Shown here in pieces: positions 14,017 to 29,000 of a stretch of DNA of 64,000 bases. Each line of letters begins with the position of its first letter. Positions within the stretch are counted from its first letter, which is position 1. The stretch is from Moringa oleifera (lineage: Eukaryota; Streptophyta; Magnoliopsida; Brassicales; Moringaceae): NCBI GenBank assembly GCA_021397835.1, contig JAJFZO010000609.1:684501-748500 (forward strand). The letters are read 5' to 3'. Under the pieces are notes generated by a model. The model saw only the letters and a program-made list of their open reading frames with translations. It did no database searches and was not told where the DNA came from. The position numbers and the translations under genes were made by a program.

Positions 14017-14052
<36 letters not shown>

Positions 14053-17000
14053 ACTGCTTTCAGCGGCAACACAGTGAGTGACTGAGTTGTTCAGATTCAT
14101 TGAGAATGTCCCCCCATTCTCGACCACAATTTTGTGCAAGGACTCAAGAGAATGAAATGGAGGCACGTTAGCAAAGTCTATAGATGTCAAGGAAAGTCAA
14201 AATGAGGGAAACAACCAGCAAGAAGAGATACAGAAGAAAATTTGAGTGCAAAATCAAAGAATAGCCATAAATGCCAACATCCCATAAATATAGAAATATC
14301 TAACCATCCATCTAAGTGGTTGTGCATGTCTTTTGATAAACAAAAACAGGAAATAACCAACTAATCAAATTCGAAATGTCGTTATATAAGTAAATATGAA
14401 ATGCACATAATGTACGCATTCACCCATGCATACAAGAACATATTGCAACCTGATGAACAAGAAGAACCAGTTTCACGAAATAAAAGAATCAACCGGTTGG
14501 GTGTTTCCAACTGTTAAGATGAAATTTTCAAGAAATTAAGAAATATAAAGCATAAAAGGGGAAAGATCTAGAGAGAGAGAGAGAGTGCCTGAGAACACAA
14601 CAGAAATAAAAGAAGTTGCTCGGTTGCATGCCAAAGGATACAAAACATCATATTTAAGAATATCGAGGATTCTCCTTTAATGCCAGAAACATCAGTTTGA
14701 ACAAAATGAGAAGGAACAACTGAGATATTCTGCTTCTCTCCCCTTTTAGATGACTTCAGACGTTTTGGTTTACTATCCTGCAAACCTTCATTTTCTTTCC
14801 ATTTCTGAGTGGTACCATTACTTGAATGTACTAGTTCTATAAATGCTGAAGAAAACCAAAAACCAAAAAACATAAAACATAGCAGTAATGTCTGTCTATA
14901 AAGCTCAATAACATCAAAAACCCAAAGAAAAATTTCAATATACTCTTCCTCATACACTGCACATCAAGGCATTCATGCCAAGGCTTGTCATATCTCACTC
15001 TATCAATACGTGGAAATCTCAGGCTGTACGGTGCAGCAAATACCTGGAACATTAAGCAAATAAACAAAATCAAGGGTGGTGGGGAATTGGTATACACAGA
15101 AATATCATAAAGTGACCTCAAAAGATGGCTCACTGGAAATACAACTGAGAAAAAATTGCATCTAGTTTTATGGACACACCTCAGACCTTATAGTCCTGAT
15201 ATCACTGGTGATCGAAAGTATTATGGATCTGCCACAGGAAAAAAAAAACATATAGCTAAAATAGAATTTTAAATTTAAAAGAAACATCTCATCTTCAGAG
15301 TTAATAATATAACAATGCTAACTTCTCGGGGCAGTCGATCCAGACATCTGGTCTCTCTTTCGAATGATTTGTGACCTGATAGAAATTTGGTGGTGCCTTC
15401 TTTGGGTATTCATATTTCCTAACAGAACATGAAGAGTGATAGAAGATATGTAAATGCCACAGAACAAAATGCAAACAGCCAAAAGCTTCAATGTTGTACT
15501 CTTTAGACAACAGGCACAAGAATATCATGCCATTTATAAGTATCTCATTGATAAGTATTCTATTAGCTGTAGTAAACTACTCCTTCCTCACATTCATGTG
15601 GAGTCCACTAAATAAGTTCATGTGGGCTCAACGTATATGTCAGAGGAAAGAACAATACACCTCCACAAATTTCATCCTACTGACACTATTTCTGCATGAT
15701 ATGTGATAGGCCCAAAAATGGACCTTTGCAACTCCATAATAAAATGTCCAAAGTCATGAGGAAGATTGACATTCAAGACCATATGGAGAGTAACAATGAG
15801 AATAAATGCATTTAGTTATTCTAATATCTGCTGTTGCTTGATAGACCCTTTTTTCAGAGTAATGGAAGTAACTGCCACATTCTGAAGTACCTAAAATAAG
15901 GCTTCAATTTGGTTACAACAACATCGAGCTCCTCATCAGAAAGACCAGTACCCACTCTGCAGAAGGAGATAAATCTGCAGCAGAATAATTTCATCAGTAT
16001 GTCAACATGCCTTTTATGCACATAAAAAATCGCTGGCTATTATTAGGATGCACTACTTCGCCCCGGGGGGGGGGAGAAGGGAAAGGAGAAGATGCCAACA
16101 AGAAATAGAACGGCAATCAATATTTAGATTAAAAATTTAAGCGCAATCATTTAGATGATATTGGTATTTCATGCACCCATCAACCAATCTGCGTTCATAC
16201 ATAAATTGTTATGCATCATAAGAAATCATGCATTTCAGACAAGTCCAATTAATTACAAACCACCTCTTGAATAATGGTTACTTTTCCACTAATATATACC
16301 ATTTTATAAACATGCATTATAACGTTGTAGTATATAAAATATTATATATACATATACACATAGAAAATCAACCTAGATGATTTAGGAGTCTGTTATTTCC
16401 TATAATTTAGAGGTTGTTGTTATGTACAGCAGATTTCTAGAAATATTTTGTGATATACCTATAACTGTAAATATGCCAAGTCAATTTACTTTAGATATCT
16501 CATTATTAGTTCCTATTTTAAGGATCCCTTTTGATCCTCTCTTGTATATAAATACACAGTTTACTGATAATAAAATAATCAGAGAGATCTTTTCCAAGCA
16601 TCATGGTATCAGAGCCCAGATGGCCCTAATCCCGCCCTGTCCTCTATGGTAGAATTCAAACAAACTTCCTTAGTTAGTGGAACTTCATCCGCATCTCCTC
16701 CATTTGAAAACAATCAAGCCTTCACTAAGAGCAACCCTATTCCCGTGACCACTCATAAACTCACTAGTCAATGGTCCCAATCGGTTATGATGTTTGCTTG
16801 TAGTCGTGGCTGCAAAGACTATCTTATTGGCGCTGCTACTCAGCCCAGTTCCAGTGATCCCACATTCAAAGCCTGGAGAGTCAAAAGCAATCTGGCCATA
16901 TCATGGCTGATCAGTTCATTATAACAGAGATTGGTGAGAACTTTCCTCTTTATTCAGTTGTTAAAGAAATTTGGGATGCAGCCCGTGACAAATTTTCCAG

Positions 17001-20000
17001 CAAGGAAAACACTGCTGAACTCTTCCGAATAGATAGAATTCCTTGTGATCTCAAGCAAGGTGAGTCCTTGGTTACAACCTATTTCACTACTCTCACTTGC
17101 TGTTGGCAACTACTGAACATATACAAGTCATATGAGTGAAAATTTCCTAATGACAGTACCTATTGTCGAGAGATTGTGGAGACCAAGTAAATCTTTAAAT
17201 TCCTTATAAGTCTCAACAAATATCTTGATAAAGCCTGTGCCCGAATCCTCGGCACCAAACCATTACTGAGTCCCTAAGAAGCATTTTCAGAAGTTCGCAA
17301 AGAAGAGCGTCATAAATGTATCATGATGGGATCATCCAAGGTATCTCTTACTCCAAAAAGATCAGCTCCTTTGACTCCCAAGGACAACTCAACAGAGCCA
17401 ATAACCCATGCTGCTCGTGGACCGCCTCAACCTTATGAAGATAGCAACCCTCGAAAGGGAAGACCCTAGTGTGATTGTTGCCAAAAACCAGGCCATGTTA
17501 AAGAGACTTGCCAAAAATTGCACGAAAACCCATAGATTGGAAGCCCAGCCGAACAACCTGTGATTGTGAAAGCTGAGTGTATGTTGCCTTTTCTGAAGGA
17601 ATGATGAACTCAAGTCAGGTTCCATTCACCAAGGACCAACTTGAAATGCTCCAGCATCTTATCAACAAGGCAAACCAATTCTCTACCCTTACAGTAATTG
17701 GCATAAGGGGAGTAGCTCAGCATGGTAACAACTCTCTTTCTCTTCATGTCACATAAGCACTCTCAACCTCTTAGATTGTAGATTCAAGTGCATCCGATGA
17801 TAGATTTATATTCTCAATCCTATAGTCCTCGCCGTGGTACTCTTACTATCTGCATAGTTGATGGTTCATGCTCTAAAATGATTGGAATTGGCACTATACA
17901 TCTCTCTCGAACTCTTGCTCCCAATTCTATCTTATCTGTACCAAATCTTGATTGCAATTTACTCTCTATGAGCAAACTAAATAAAGACCTAAATTATGGG
18001 ATTAAGTTCTTTGCCAAATCTTGTGTCTTACAAGACTTGGAATCAAGAAGACGGTTGGCAATGCTGAGTTTTATGCAGGTCTCTACCTTCTCAAAGTCAA
18101 CAACTCTCCTACTAGTCTGAAATGCAGAACTCTTAGAGCAAGTCCACAGTTTCAATCGGTTAGTAGTTTTGAGTCAATAAGTTATTCTAATAAGGATAGT
18201 TTTGCAATGTTGTGGCACTATCATCTAGGTCATTCAAATTTCTTATATCTTAAATGTCTTTTCCCGTCGTTATTTATTAAAAGTTCTTTCCTTTTCCAAT
18301 GTGATGTTTGCCAATTATCCAAACATTATCGAATTCATTATGCACCAAAACCTCATAAACCATCTCAGCCTTTTTCTCTCATCCACAGAGATCTTTGGAG
18401 ACCATCAAGAATTAAAAATACTACTGGAGCATGTTGGTCTTTGCTATTAATTGATGACCATACACAAGTTGAAATTTTCTTATGAAAGACAAATCCAAAA
18501 CCAGCGAGATCTTCCAACCTTCCACAAAATAATCCAAAATCAATTCTAAGTAATATTCAAATTCTTAAGACAGACAATGCTCATGATTTCTTCAACTCTA
18601 TCCTTGGGCCTTACAGTCATGGAATTGTCCATCAAAGTTCATATGTGTCTAATACACACCTCAACAAATGCACCTTTCTTGCCTATTTGTCCAACAAAAA
18701 AGGGTACAAATATTACTACTCCATTACCAACAAAATTTTCCACTCTATGGATGTGACTTTCTTTGAAAACCAACCTTACTACTCCAATTCTATAATTCAA
18801 GAGGAGAAAAATGAGCACGAATCACAAAATTAGGATTAGGCATCTCTTATTGATATTATGTCTAAATCATCAACAGTCCCACTCTCACTATTCTCCTTGC
18901 ATCTACCCTATCATTACCATCTCCATCTTCACCAATTGAAACACCCAAAAATCCAGCATTTGTACAGCATCACGCAACCGAGTTTGAACCTACAAGTCCT
19001 AAGCCAAATCCATTGAGTCCTATTCATGTCCCAGGTCAGCACTAGAGAAAAAGACATCCAGGAAAGTCCAAATACCAACCGGTACAAGCTTAGGGCCAGG
19101 AATGTAATCCGAGTCAAATCACCCTTGAAAAAGCATAACGTAAGGCTAAAAGTGAACCTGTTTCCTTGGTGGAGAAAGAGATAGGTTCTAGTACGGACCT
19201 AAACAGACCAATTGCTTAAAGAAAAAAGGTGTGTTCATGCACTCAACACCCTCTTCATTACTATTTGACATATTCAAACCTATCTCCCAATTATAGAGCT
19301 TTTTGTGACATCCTTGGACAAAATTCAAATTCCCAATTTAGTTCAAGAAGACCTACAAGTGTCAAAATGTAAAGTTGTTACCTTAGAAGAGATAAGAGCC
19401 CTCAAGAAGAATAGAACCTGGATCCTCAGAAACCTTCCACTAAGAAAACGCATTGTTTGGTGTAAGTGGATTTTTTCTATTAAGCACAAAGCAAATGGAA
19501 GTGTTGAGCAATTTAAGGCCCATCTTATGACCAAAGGTTTCACTCAATCTTATGATATTGATTACTAATAGACCTTTGCCCTTGTCGCCAAGTTGAAATC
19601 CACAACAATAAACTGAGAGTGGCCCTTGTTCGAACTTGACGTGAAAAACACATTCCTAAAAGATCTTGCGAAAGAAGTGTACATGCGGATACCTCCTGGG
19701 TTTGACGAAAACTTCACTAAGGGCAAAGTGTGCAAACAATTAAAATCACTCTATTACCTCAATCAATCACCTTAGGCTTGGTTTGACAGATTCACAAGAG
19801 TTTTTAAGGCAAGATTGTGATACTCAGTGTTAAGTAGATAACAAACTATTTGTAAAACGCTCGGCTAATAGAAGGCTCAGAGTATTAATTGTATACGCAG
19901 ATGATATAGTGCTCACTAGGAATTGCAAAGAAGAAATTACCCATCTCAAACACTTGCTTTCCAAAGAATTTGAAATTAAGGATGTAGGGCAATTAAGGTA

Positions 20001-23000
20001 CTTTTTCAGAATGGAAGTGGCCAAATCAAGCTAAGGTATTTCGATCGCTCACCAAAAATGTGTTAGATATCTTGCAAGAAACCAGGATGATCAGGTGCAA
20101 GCCAACTGAAACTCTTATGGATCCTAATACTAAACTCGGAGCTTAAATAGAGGAAACAACAATTGACCGAAGCAGGTACCAACATTTGGTGGCAAAGTTA
20201 ATTTGTTTAACCCACACTTGGCCTAACATAAACTTCGCAGTTAGTATTGTCAACCAATTTCTAAATAATCCCTTAAAGGAGCACATGAAAGCTATATATC
20301 GAATTCTTAGATACCTCAAGAAAGATCCTGAAAAAGGGCTAATGTTCAAAAACCCTCAATAGAAATCAGGTTTATAAGGATGCAAACTAGGTCGAGTCTC
20401 CTATTGACCGAAAATCAACCTCTTGGTATTAGTCGTATGTATGGGGAAATCTAGTGACATGGCGTAGTAAAAAGAAACAAGTGGTAGCTTGCAGTAGCGT
20501 TGAAGCCGAATTCCGACCCGTGGCTCATAGAATCTGTTAAGGCATTTGGTTGACATACTCACTGGCAGAACTCAGAATTGAGACAAATGGTCCTATAAAA
20601 GTTGTATGTGATAATCAATCAGCCATAGCTATTGTAAATATAAGTACACCATGATAGGACTAAGTGAGTTGAGATAGACCGGCACTTCATCAATGAGAAG
20701 ATTGGAAGCAAAGTAATCACCCTGAAGCATGTTACTTCGTAGCAGTAGGCAGAATATATATTAACTAAAGCCCTTCATCTTCCTAATTTCTATGAAGTAA
20801 GCTCCAAGATTGGAGGTCAAGTATATATCATCCAACAAAAAGGGAAGTGTAGAAAATCAAGCTAGACGATTTAAGAGTCTGTTATTTCTTGTAATTTCTT
20901 ACAATTTCTTATAATTTACGTATAGCAGATCTTTAGGAAGATTTTATGATATATCTACAATTGCAAATATCCTAGGTAAACTTATCTTTGATAGCTCACA
21001 ATTAGTTCCTATTTGTAAAGATAGATTTTGATTCTCTCTTTTATCTAAATACATGGTTTATTGATACTAAAATAATCAAAAAAATCTTCCCATAGCTTCA
21101 ATATATATTGTATTATATACTTTCTAATGCATCTTTATAATATCCATTATAGCATTTCTCCACCTTCCTACCTCCTCTTAAATAATATGATAGCAATTCT
21201 TTCCATATTCAAACTACCATGTGTATTGTTTAGCAATCACTACATGTAACAAGCCCTTTTTCAGCATAATTATAATCTAGGTCACTTTTAGAGGATTAAG
21301 ATGGTTTCTTCCACCACAAAAATATGATGCCTTTCTATAACAAAGGGGTGGGAGGAGTTAGAGCCTTGAGTGAGGTTCAAGATGGGATCTAAAAACTCTT
21401 TAAGGTTTTGGCATGACAGACGATGTGGGGATAAATGTCTTAGTGAGGAATATCCACTAGGAAAAATACTTGGTTTAGGAGCATATAAAGAGGGCTGATA
21501 TGAGGGGCTTCATAATCTAATCAGTTTAGGCGAAATGATCAAAATTGGGAGGTAAGGATCCCAGCAAAGCATGGAGTATCAAGCGGTGTGGAAACATAAT
21601 TCTAGCAACAACGACAGGTTTGCAGCCAAATCATTCTTTAGGGAGCTAAACAAAGATGAAGGAAATGAGAATTTTCATCGGAAGTCTATTTGGAGAGCTA
21701 ATGTTCCTATGAAGGTGGCCTTTACTTGGGAGGCAACGTGAGGAAAAATTCTCACCATTGATAATCAAAAAAGGAAGGAAATATTATTGAGAAAGTTTTT
21801 TATGAAAAGAGGATGACAAGGAGACTATGTACCACACTTTTCTATGATGCAGTTAGACTAGATAGCTTCAGGAAAGGGCTCTAGCTATAATAGGGCGGTT
21901 TTGGGCTGTTTCACGGGGAAGAGTTAGTGGCTTATATAAGGCTACAAGTTGGTAAGGAGAGAAGCAAGATAATTAGGATCACACCCCATTCAATTTTTTT
22001 AATAGCATGCCGTGAAAGGAATGGAAGGGCATTTGAAGGGATTGAGATGCCAACAAATGTAGTTAGAGATCACTAGGTACATACACTAACATTAGAGTAT
22101 AGGGTACTTTTTTGTAAATAAGGAGAATTTGTCAGATTTCATAGGATTCCTACCCTCCAAAATACTTGTAAATGGTTGCACGCCCTAGAAGACATTTTGC
22201 AAAGGTAGATTTATCTTTCCAAGTGTCAATTCTTTTTATGTTCCTCTTCCCTTAAACATGCTGTGAAACTTAAGACAGAACTTCTGTCAATATAATCCTC
22301 TTTAAATCATACTTCAAATACTAAATTTTTCTTTCAAAGTTTTTGAAACAAAGATATCACTCTCATAATGATAAGAAAGAATAAATATATTTATTAATTC
22401 TCCTCCTTTCATTTATACATTTAATATTCAAATGTAACTGTGGGTTCGACTATAATTCCTGATGTGTTAGAACTCAGATTCAATTCATCCTCCAAACAAC
22501 CAAGGTGTTGACATGGTGCCATTAGATCCTCTTTAGACTAAATACAAATGAGTTTAACCTAGCAATTGAAAGAGCATAAACCAAAGCATGCTTCTGCCTT
22601 TCAGAGACTACTTCCTTATTAAGACAAAACCAAGTTAAGCAGCCAATTATAATCTCAACTTGCAGTTTTGCATAAGTTTTGTGTTTTCTCTCCAGTGAGC
22701 TATGGTTGAAACACATTCCAACTGTCCAAAAATGTGGTCACATATGAGTTTTCAGGTAACCTTTTTTCACTAAAAATGGCCCCAAAAGATGTTAAGATAA
22801 ACCAAGATTAGATATTAGGTAACTATTTTCATGGGCATAATTGACTCAAGAAAAGCAATATGAGAATGCTGGCAATGCTGGTAGAGCATTCAGGGACTGT
22901 TGCCCCTAAGAAATATTTCCTTCACCAGAGTAAAGACCCACAATCCAAAATGGAAGGAAGGTGCAACTGGAGCTCATCGTCACAGCCCAAGCTCTACAAA

Positions 23001-26000
23001 GTCCAGCTTACCCCACTTAGAAAAATCCTCGCTGGGAAAACCACTTAAACAAAAGCTAGGCAAAACCAGTGAAGAAAGAAAATTTTAGAAAGAGAAACTT
23101 TAGAGAACGGAAGTCTTTGCTGATTCAAAGTCTAAATGCTTACAGCTGAGAACCATCTCCTCTGATATAGTGAAAAGAGTGACCACTGGACAACCAACAT
23201 CTGTAGACTTGCTACTATCTGTTTTTTTTTTTTTTTAAGCAGAAACAAAGAACAATACATTATTTACGAAGCACCAGGGGGGCAACCCGTTACATTTATG
23301 ATCAGCCTAGGAAATTAACAACTTTATGATATCAATTAAGTCTCCCACATTTACAAAATAAACCCAAGTCTCAGAATTTCAAAATACTAATCCAAGTCTC
23401 CCTAAATACCCCCATTGATGTCTCAATATTTTCAAAAGCCCTCCTGTTTCTCTCATGCCAGACACTCCAAAAAATGACATGCAGGATCATCTTCATTAGC
23501 CTTCCCCTTTCTCTGCCATTAATTCCATGCCCCCTGACCATGCAGTAACCCAGGATATGCCCAGCAGTTGTAGCACTAATGTCCAGATCTAAGTAGTCCA
23601 GTCACACCCTACCAGTAAATGAAACACAGTTTCTTCCTGCTCTTTGCATAGGTAGTGGCAATCAACCAGTATTTTTCTCCATTTCTTCAGATTATATATG
23701 GTCAAAATCTTTCCTTTCATTGCCTCCCTATACACTTGCTACTATATAACGGTCCAAAAAAATTTTAAATTGTTCTATTAGCATGTAGATATTCCGAGAT
23801 ACTTGGATAGCTATCTGATTAATATCCCAGGTATTCTTTCTTTTTTAAATCAAAAATATCATAGGTAATCTGAGATACTAGAATATCTATTCTACCAATA
23901 TCTTTCATACTCTGAGCTAGTAAATCCATCTATTAGTATCTCTGATACTTTAGGATACTAAAGGATTTTCCTACCTTAAAAAGTATATCTCCACAAGAAT
24001 CTACTTTACAATGAGATCCCTAAGTTTACCCAGTAATACAATTTAACCCCAAGAATCCCAATGATACAGCAAGTTGCCCAAAATGTAGCTTCCACACAAA
24101 CTCAAGCAGAACATGACACCATGCTGTCACCCAAGAAATTCCACCAGCAACTACGTACAAAAGAGAAATATACTAGAGCTTGAAAGTGATAAAACAGCTC
24201 CTTTTCTGGGCATAAGCTAATAAACGGTAAATCCTTACCGCCTTGGGTACAAATTTGGTCCTGGACGCTCAGCTAAAGCCACCAAAAATTGAGCCACCTG
24301 CAAACACAAGAAATCTTTAAATCATAAATCATAGCACACAAAAGGAAAAACTACAAAATAAAAGAGGAGCATCAAACCAACCTCTCCTCCTCGACGTCCA
24401 GAGCCATAGTATCCTCCTATTAAAACGTGTGAAAGATTAAAGCAGCTCTGATAAGCATTAAAAGTTTTCTTGAAGGATGCAACAAAAAGAAGCAATTAGA
24501 GACCTATGATAAGGACATCCAAGTCAGAACCAGCACGAACATACTCCGGCTTCAACTTCAACCACTTTCCACTACGATCGCTAGGTTCCCATTTGGAACC
24601 AAGGTCTTTTAGTACAATTCCTTCATCTCTGAAACAATAAGATTTTAAGCATAAATGACAAGTGACACATGCATTCAATGAGAAAAGCATATAACTAAGT
24701 TCTGACACAAATTGGTTATAGTTGAAAACATGAATACTTTTCCACCAATTCCTCAATTAAAGACAGTATTTTGGTAAGTAAAATCATTTCTAACTACCTC
24801 AACTCATTTAATTTACGTCTATTTTAACCCCTGTTCAGACCACCTACTTTAATCAAATTACTCTTACAAACTAGTGCTTTTGTGCACATCCAAAGAATAG
24901 AGATATTCTACTTGCAATTTACCTCTGCTGCAGCAGTCTCCCCCATTTGATATAGATGCATTTCTTATCAACCTTCTATCTTACTGCACATATTAACCTC
25001 GACATTTCCGTTTCTCATATACACTCATCATTTAAACACAGTCTCTTAACTGCACAAGAGTTTTACTCCATACAGGAGAAAATTAAACAAGAAGCAGATT
25101 AGGCTTGGCAAGTATTTTGTGGACATAATGTAATCTTTGAACCGTTTCATCCAACCAACTCTAATTCTATGAGTCACATCTGTTTCCTTTTGGACGGCAA
25201 CACAAAAGCATTCCATTGTCAATTTCTTCTTTTCAAGTAATAGACCCCAGATATCAAGTCTGACATACTTCCTGACCATTAATCATCATTCTATCTTCAT
25301 AACATCCCTTCCACTGATTTTTTCTTTATAAGAAACATAGTTTATTTACAAAAACACCAAACTAGTGCAAACTTACTAGAATGGATAATCAAAATCTATG
25401 AATTCCTCTAAATTAAACCAAAAAAAAAAAAACCATAAGTACAAAGTTTGTGACCATTCCACACTCTTAAAAGTTGTATTCCCTTCTTCTTTCCAATAAC
25501 CCAAAACACTAAATATGGTACCATCGATATTAATTTTTTGCCTCCTTGTTAGCCCTAATCCTGGACCATGACCATAACACATTGGCAATTCATGCAGACA
25601 CAATCCATGTGAAGCCTAGAATCAAAACTGCTAGCTTCCATAATTGTCCACCATGGACCCCAAAGTAGGATATGGTTGACAGTCTTGATCAGCCTAAAAC
25701 CTTCAACTTTTAATGTACTACCAATTATTCCCATTTAGAATCAAAAATACTAGTCTCATTTGGTTCCCAAAAAAGAAATATTAGCGTCATGTAGGAGTAT
25801 ATAATCCACAGATAACAAAAACCTAGAATACCATCCTAGACATATCTATTACACTCGCCATAACCAATCAAAAAGATGGGACCTTAAACAAACCTTTCAA
25901 ACAAACATGTGTAACTGGGAAATCATGAGTATGGCCTCTAGCTGTAACGCTTATCACTACTGTGCCAAATCATACCCTTCATCACTTTAGTATACTACAA

Positions 26001-29000
26001 AGACAATTCGTCTTTTCCAGCAGCCACAAAAGAACTTCTCTAGGAACCCCACCCTACATTTTCTCATTATAAAAAAAAGTATATACCTTTTTCTCTATAT
26101 ATTTGCTCTACTTCCTTGATGAAATACATAGATTCTATTATCAGTCTTCATAGCACTAACCAAAAATTGGTTTGCCAATATTTCCCTATTTCGCATCTTC
26201 ATCCATAAACACATTGTCCCAAAGTGTCTTGAGCATGACTGGATGCTTTATGGGCTGATAATTAGTAGAATCCTCCATATCACGCTTATTACTTAACAAG
26301 CAATACCAAGCTTTTAATATTCTTTCAGAGCTTATTGAAGAAACTAGTCAACCAAGCTACTCCATCTCCCAAGCACTTAAAATCTCAATAACAAGGTGAA
26401 ATAATACAAGAAAGAAAAAGTTATAGTTTTACTTTGAGAGCCCATTTCAAATATAAGAGCAAAAAGTCAAGCACCAAGCTCCATAATAATTAAAGGTCAC
26501 TAAAATTTAATATTACAACAGAAAATAAATAAAGGAGTAAACAAAGAAAGTTAATCATAAAAGTTATGAAACGAAACTCACCTATTCTCGATGGTTTCTT
26601 TGAAAAATTTATCAACATCGTCCACACTATAAGCAATACGAGACCAACAAGGTTCCCCTGCATGATTAACAAAGCCATTGAGATGATCATAAATTATTGT
26701 AGAGTCTGTTTAAAAAAATAATAAAATATTGTAGATCATTTCACATAGAGACTTTATATTCATAAAGAAAGTAGTTGAAGCCATCCAAGATTTTACTAAG
26801 TATAAACTGAAGACGCTGTAGACTCCATGAAAAGTTGCAAGCCAACAACTATGTTAAGCCAAACACTACTCCAGCAGAAATAATTTGGCTTAATGATATT
26901 CAACCACATTTGACCATGGTTGCTCCAGAGATTAGTAACGAGAATACAGAATCATGCTATTTTGAGATCAAAGATGAAACACAAACACTTAATCTACATT
27001 TGCAGCTCCACAGTTATTGGCACTTCAATGATAATGCCGACAAGGGCATGAGAAAGGGGTGGGCTTCACCTATATGTTGGACTTTACACAGGATACAGCA
27101 CGCAGACAAGCATGACATTTCCAACTCCTGATTCCAATTCAACTGAACATACTATCCTACTGATATAGTATATCACTAATAAATGTTAAACACAGTAGTA
27201 CAAAGCTACTGCAATATGGAAACATGTAGCATGTGTGCTACATGTGATTATCCTGAATCAACATAATAAGAAGGGCTACATTAACCATTAGTTACAAAAA
27301 TCAAATTATTGTGCATTTGTAAGCTATACTGAAATAATCAAAACAAGGAAGAGATACAGCAGCACCCTAAGCATCCTCCCAGCATTTGGGTTAATATAGT
27401 GGTAACAGTTCAAAATAAGACAGTTACAGTTATATGCCATCCAACATGCATCTCTGCCTAAACTGCCAGAAAAATCGTAAGTGTTGCAGACAGAGAGATC
27501 AGAGATATCATATACATGACCTAGAATTCACCAGTACAGGTAGCTTCATTCCAACTAAGTTAAAACTTCTTCAAAAGTTCAACGGACCACAGCCAACAAC
27601 AATTGCATAACAGAATTTGGATAGCACCAAACTAATTCAATAAGTGAGGAAAGCCATAGTATTAAGGATGAAAATTGAACTTCATTCAGCAATCACTATT
27701 GTCCAATTCTAGACATAAGTGCAGAGAATCAAATTCACACTAAAACTAAAACAAAAATAAAAACGCGAAAAAATAAAATAAAAATTGGAGAGGTAAAATT
27801 GGGTAGATCCCTGGAAGAGCAATCATGTGCAGAACTTAAGTCTTAATTCATCAACAAGACAGTCTAATGTCCTAGTTGCACAAACAGTTGACACGCGAGT
27901 ATACTCTTTACATATAGTTGCAGAAATTAAACTATATTATGGATAAAAGAAACAGAATTGATAATTGTTGATTGAAAATCAATTATATCTACAAGTAAAT
28001 AAAAGTTATTCATTTAATTTGAACTTAAGTAAGATTAGCCATCACCATGCTCCTTACCAGGAGGACGATGAGTATTAAGACCACCATTAGGTACTAGTAT
28101 CTCTAAACGGCCCTTCAAAGGCTTCACCGCTTCTTCTAGAAGCTTATGTCTTTCCTTCAAGCTTTGATGGATGACACTAGTATCTCCAACATAAAGGATA
28201 TCAAATGCAAGATCTAGCCAATCACAAGTCAAGGTCAAGAATATAACTTTAAACCACTGCAATTTTTATTTATGTGGCTGCAGAATGAATCCTGGAGAAA
28301 CTTCATCGATAGGATCACATGAAGTGATTAAAGAACCAGACACACAACACAGTGAGGATACAGCATAACTGCACAGAAAAGAAAATACACATTTACTGTC
28401 AAATAATTGCTTTCTTTAACAATAAGATGGAACAGAAAAATACATCATGAAATAAAACCTGTCTATGACTGTCAAGTCCTTCTTTTGCTGCTTTGGCTGC
28501 AAACAGGAAACAAACATAACATACGGGGAATGCTACAAGAAATGAAATAGTAAATGACTAACAGAAAAGAGAGTCATATTCATCAAAGGACCTATTTCCT
28601 GATTTGAACCAAACTCAGCAAACCGATTCAAAGATGTGTCCCAGACCAACATTTCACCATCAAGTATACACCTATAACATTATAAAGAAGAATTAAGAAA
28701 TTATGAGCCAGTCTAAAACTATTTAAAGTATTGTAACGTATGGAGGTGTCCAACATATACAATTACTACATACTGACATGTATAACACAGGAACTTCACT
28801 GAATTGTCATTATGACTGAGGGAGAAGAGACAGTAGCTCATACTTGTTCCTAACTCCTTATTCCCAAAGACAAATGAACAATGATTGCTTTTGAAAAGCA
28901 CCCATGCTACCACTTCCTAGGATAGCAACTGACTGCTTTATTTTCTTTTTTTATTCTTTTTAAATTTTGATAATTTACTAATTCCACATAGGAAGTAAGC

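Larger units (their letters stand above)
16359..21100 (+). mobile_element. Ty1/copia LTR retrotransposon, inactive
   Basis: Order of parts: 5' LTR (16359-16603), tRNA-Met primer site TGGTATCAGAGC (16604-16615), gag, protease, integrase, RT, RNase H, purine tract (aacaaaaagggaag) and 3' LTR (20848-21100). This protease-integrase-RT order defines copia. All frames carry stops or shifts. The integrase has lost its catalytic core: the text runs from the LKTDN region straight to the downstream KGYKYYYSITNKIFHSMDVT block, without the segment bearing the catalytic Glu. The LTRs are visibly diverged and the 5' LTR start has changed from TG to CA, so the insertion is old. It lies antisense to LIG4. 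A clean target-site duplication could not be fixed; atata-rich words lie on both sides. Confidence 0.93.
15975..24238 (-). other. LIG4 intron 15 (8.3 kb, transposon-rich)
   Basis: The largest LIG4 intron. It holds a copia element (16359-21100, plus strand), a LINE fragment (about 21290-22230, plus) and a LINE 3' end (about 23220-23790, minus). The remainder (22250-23200 and 23800-24230) is unremarkable AT-rich DNA. A run of ten G at 16064-16073 lies near the intron's 3' end. Confidence 0.8.

Noticed and set aside
14951..14960. Donor CA^GTGTAT for LIG4 exon 19
   Set aside because: It shifts the frame into exon 20. The donor two bases on, T^GTATGAGG, keeps it.
28035..28262. Reading LIG4 exon 11 from the acceptor at 28256
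   Set aside because: It keeps the frame but inserts 12 unrelated residues and loses the conserved Leu-Cys-Tyr; the 7-nt microexon restores the conserved sequence with good splice signals.
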